A stretch of DNA of 16,359 nucleotides, taken from NCBI GenBank assembly GCA_031365725.1, contig JANLYQ010000113.1, positions 1-16,359 of the forward strand. The letters are read 5' to 3'. The translations under genes were made by a program, and so were the position numbers. The first letter of the stretch is position 1, and every line of letters begins with the position of its first letter. Source of the stretch: JANLYQ01 sp031365725. Its GTDB lineage: Bacteria; Actinomycetota; Actinomycetes; JACCUZ01. Positions 14,920-16,359 of the stretch are shown in pieces. Under the pieces are notes generated by a model, which was not told the origin of the DNA, did no database searches, and was given only the letters and a program-made list of their open reading frames with translations.

Positions 14920-16199
14920 GCACCGCAGACCATGATGAAGACGGCGCTATCGCCATCATCGTGGCACTGTTATCAGTCGTCCTTTTCGTTGTCGCGGCCA
15001 TCGTCGTCGACCTCGGCATGGTCCGGATAACCGCGGCAGAAGCCCAGACCGTCGCAGACGCGGCAGCCCTGGCAGGAGCCGCCAGCCTGTACGACGAGGC
15101 AACTCCCACGCCCGACTTCAGCCTGGCCATCGCGGAAGTCAAACGTTCAGGCCGCGATAACGGGGTGTCTGTGTCCGCGTGGACGCTCTCCTGCACGGCT
15201 GCCTTGACGCGGGGCTGGAACCAGGCCGGTTCGGGCACTAACTGCATCACTTTCGACTCGGCGACGCAGCCACGGCGGATTCAGGTAGTAACTCCGAGCA
15301 GGAGGGTCGGCGCTGCCTTCGGTGGTCTCGTCGGCTATACCGGCAGCAATGTGAGTCGGATCGCGCAGGCACAAGCACGAGATCGTCGAATTGAGGGCTG
15401 CTCGCTCTGCCTATCCGGGGCACTCGTCGTCGGTGGAACGGCCGAGACGACGGTGACAGGGGGCGGTTCCCTCATCGCTGGAACGGGGACCGTGACGTCT
15501 GCAGATGCTCAGGTGTCAGTCGGTGACAGGGGCTCCCTGGCGTTCGCGTTTCCTCCCACACCGGGGCCTTCCAGCCCGGTGTGGTCACCGAGCCCGGTCC
15601 AGGCGTTGCCGTCTGATCCGTTCTCGACCTTCCCGGCGCCGGTGGCCACGCCGCTCAACCCGGTGCGGGACCCCCCCCCGTGCACATCGGGAGACATTCC
15701 ACTTGACATCGCCTATCGCAACTACACCGTGTCCGGTGACTGCACGTTCAGCGGGGGTCTTCTCGTCGTCACCGGCACGCTTCGGGTTACTTCAGGCGGG
15801 AGCCTTGCTGGTTCTGACGCCACCATCTATCTCGCCTGCCGAGACTTGGTAGACGTCGTAGCCTGCCCAGCTGCCGGGACGCGGCGCCGGGGAAGACTCC
15901 TCGTGGACGCCAACGGTTCCCTCTCGACGTCAGGTGCGGCCATCCGATTCGGCGCCAGAGACATGTCTTTGATCTGCGACGAGAGCAATCAGCGTGCATC
16001 GGTTGTGACAGGCACGGTGTCATTTGCTGGAAGCGTTTCGTGCGCTCAGTCCACATGGAGTGTGTCCGGCGCTGTCACGGTCGATGAAGGGCTTGTCGCC
16101 CTCGACGGGTTGGCACTGTCGGGCACCGGAACGTTCAATCTATCCGCCACGGGCATCGCGGAAGTCCCTGGACCTTTTCGAGTGGCGCTGGTCAAGTAG
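14916..16199 (+). CDS. tadG: TadG-like Tad pilus surface protein with Gly/Ser-rich beta-repeat C-terminus
   Basis: About 427 residues. The N-terminal part, DEDGAIAIIVALLSVVLFVVAAIVVDLGM then TAAEAQTVADAAALAGA, is the membrane anchor and helix of the Tad/TadG family. The middle part is Cys-containing, then a Pro/Ser linker (about 15555-15700). The remaining C-terminal half is a run of short beta units rich in Gly, Ser and Thr with many GSL/GTG turns, such as VTGGGSLIAGTGTVTSADAQ and LRVTSGGSLAGSDATIYLAC, suggestive of a beta-helix or similar surface domain. I see no VWA MIDAS motif, unlike many proteobacterial TadG proteins. The start is ambiguous: TTG 14916 overlaps the tadE stop (TTGA), and GTG 14910 and TTG 14901 are alternatives. 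It contains a C9 tract. Confidence 0.8.
   Translation: MSTADHDEDGAIAIIVALLSVVLFVVAAIVVDLGMVRITAAEAQTVADAAALAGAASLYDEATPTPDFSLAIAEVKRSGRDNGVSVSAWTLSCTAALTRGWNQAGSGTNCITFDSATQPRRIQVVTPSRRVGAAFGGLVGYTGSNVSRIAQAQARDRRIEGCSLCLSGALVVGGTAETTVTGGGSLIAGTGTVTSADAQVSVGDRGSLAFAFPPTPGPSSPVWSPSPVQALPSDPFSTFPAPVATPLNPVRDPPPCTSGDIPLDIAYRNYTVSGDCTFSGGLLVVTGTLRVTSGGSLAGSDATIYLACRDLVDVVACPAAGTRRRGRLLVDANGSLSTSGAAIRFGARDMSLICDESNQRASVVTGTVSFAGSVSCAQSTWSVSGAVTVDEGLVALDGLALSGTGTFNLSATGIAEVPGPFRVALVK
15671..15679 (+). repeat. Homopolymeric C9 tract inside tadG
   Basis: Nine consecutive C bases in the codons for Asp-Pro-Pro-Pro-Cys of the linker before the beta-repeat half of TadG. It is the longest mononucleotide run I noticed in the window. 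A gain or loss of one C would shift the frame and remove the C-terminal half. Confidence 0.9.
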
Positions 16200-16207
16200 C
16201 CGTCAGG

Positions 16208-16213
16208 TACCGT
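16208..16213 (+). promoter_or_regulatory. -10 box of a leaderless endonuclease/exonuclease/phosphatase-family transcript
   Basis: TACCGT (TAnnnT) ends 7 nt before the GTG at 16221, with no Shine-Dalgarno between. This is the same arrangement as upstream of the SRPBCC and tadE genes, giving the downstream gene its own transcript start independent of tadG. Confidence 0.5.
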
Positions 16214-16220
16214 CCGGCGC

Positions 16221-16359
16221 GTGACCCACCTGCGCCTCATGTCCTGGAACGTGCACGGTCTGCGTGACGACGTGCCGACCCTGCGGCGCATCGTGCGTGC
16301 TGTGGACCCCGACGTGCTGTGCCTGCAGGAGGCGCCGAAGTTCCTCCGCTGGCGCGCGA
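16221..16359 (+). CDS. Endonuclease/exonuclease/phosphatase-family protein (5' part only)
   Basis: 46 codons are visible before the window ends. The start, MTHLRLMSWNVHGLRDD, and the following VDPDVLCLQEAPKF are the first two conserved motifs of the DNase I-like EEP fold (an Asn in SWNVHGL and the metal-binding Glu in LQE). The substrate, whether nucleic acid, phospholipid or another phosphodiester, cannot be told from this piece. Start GTG fits the family's usual beginning and the promoter spacing. Confidence 0.85.
   Translation, partial: MTHLRLMSWNVHGLRDDVPTLRRIVRAVDPDVLCLQEAPKFLRWRA

Noticed and set aside
1..16359. tRNA, rRNA, CRISPR arrays, insertion sequences
   Set aside because: No cloverleaf-like segment, no regularly spaced repeats and no transposase or terminal inverted repeats were seen on either strand by eye.

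Overview
The window is very GC-rich with G/C-ending codons, GTG starts and mostly stop/start-overlapping genes. This fits a high-GC actinobacterium (Actinomycetota). I cannot fix the family, although a secretion-type Tad locus beside a ROK glucokinase and a FadD15-like acyl-CoA ligase suits several Micrococcales and Propionibacteriales lineages.

Positions 1-7668, minus strand: one tightly packed Tad (tight adherence / Flp-type pilus) operon. It reads cpaB (7668-6940), cpaE/tadZ (6940-5729), tadA/cpaF (5732-4338), a tadB with an added N-terminal von Willebrand factor A (VWA) domain (4341-2374), tadC (2372-1428), and then a NarL-type sensor histidine kinase with a GAF domain that leaves the window at its 5' edge. 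Junctions are ATGA or TGATG overlaps or a 1-nt gap, so the genes are probably one transcript. Neither a Flp pilin nor a prepilin peptidase is seen.

Positions 7669-7874 are non-coding. They hold a TTGACA box and two short palindromes, and are the likely promoter region of the tad operon.

Positions 7875-11964, minus strand: an overlapping set of a FadD15-type long-chain acyl-CoA ligase, an ABC ATPase and a large ABC-2-like membrane protein.

Positions 12093-14370, plus strand: a zinc-ribbon membrane protein, an SRPBCC/polyketide-cyclase-like protein, a small Cys-motif protein and a ROK glucokinase. The last three are coupled by overlaps.

Positions 14425-16199, plus strand: tadE and a tadG-like gene, separated from the main tad operon and clearly poorer in GC than the glucokinase. 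The window ends in the start of an endonuclease/exonuclease/phosphatase-family gene.

How they work together (inference): TadA powers and TadB/TadC form the inner-membrane platform. CpaE positions the machine, CpaB is an envelope part, and TadE/TadG are pseudopilin-like surface parts made from a second site. The kinase at the end of the operon could tie pilus expression to an internal or envelope signal. The most unusual points are the VWA-TadB fusion combined with a TadG that lacks VWA, a C9 tract inside tadG, and three genes whose -10 boxes lie 6-7 nt before the start codon (leaderless mRNAs).
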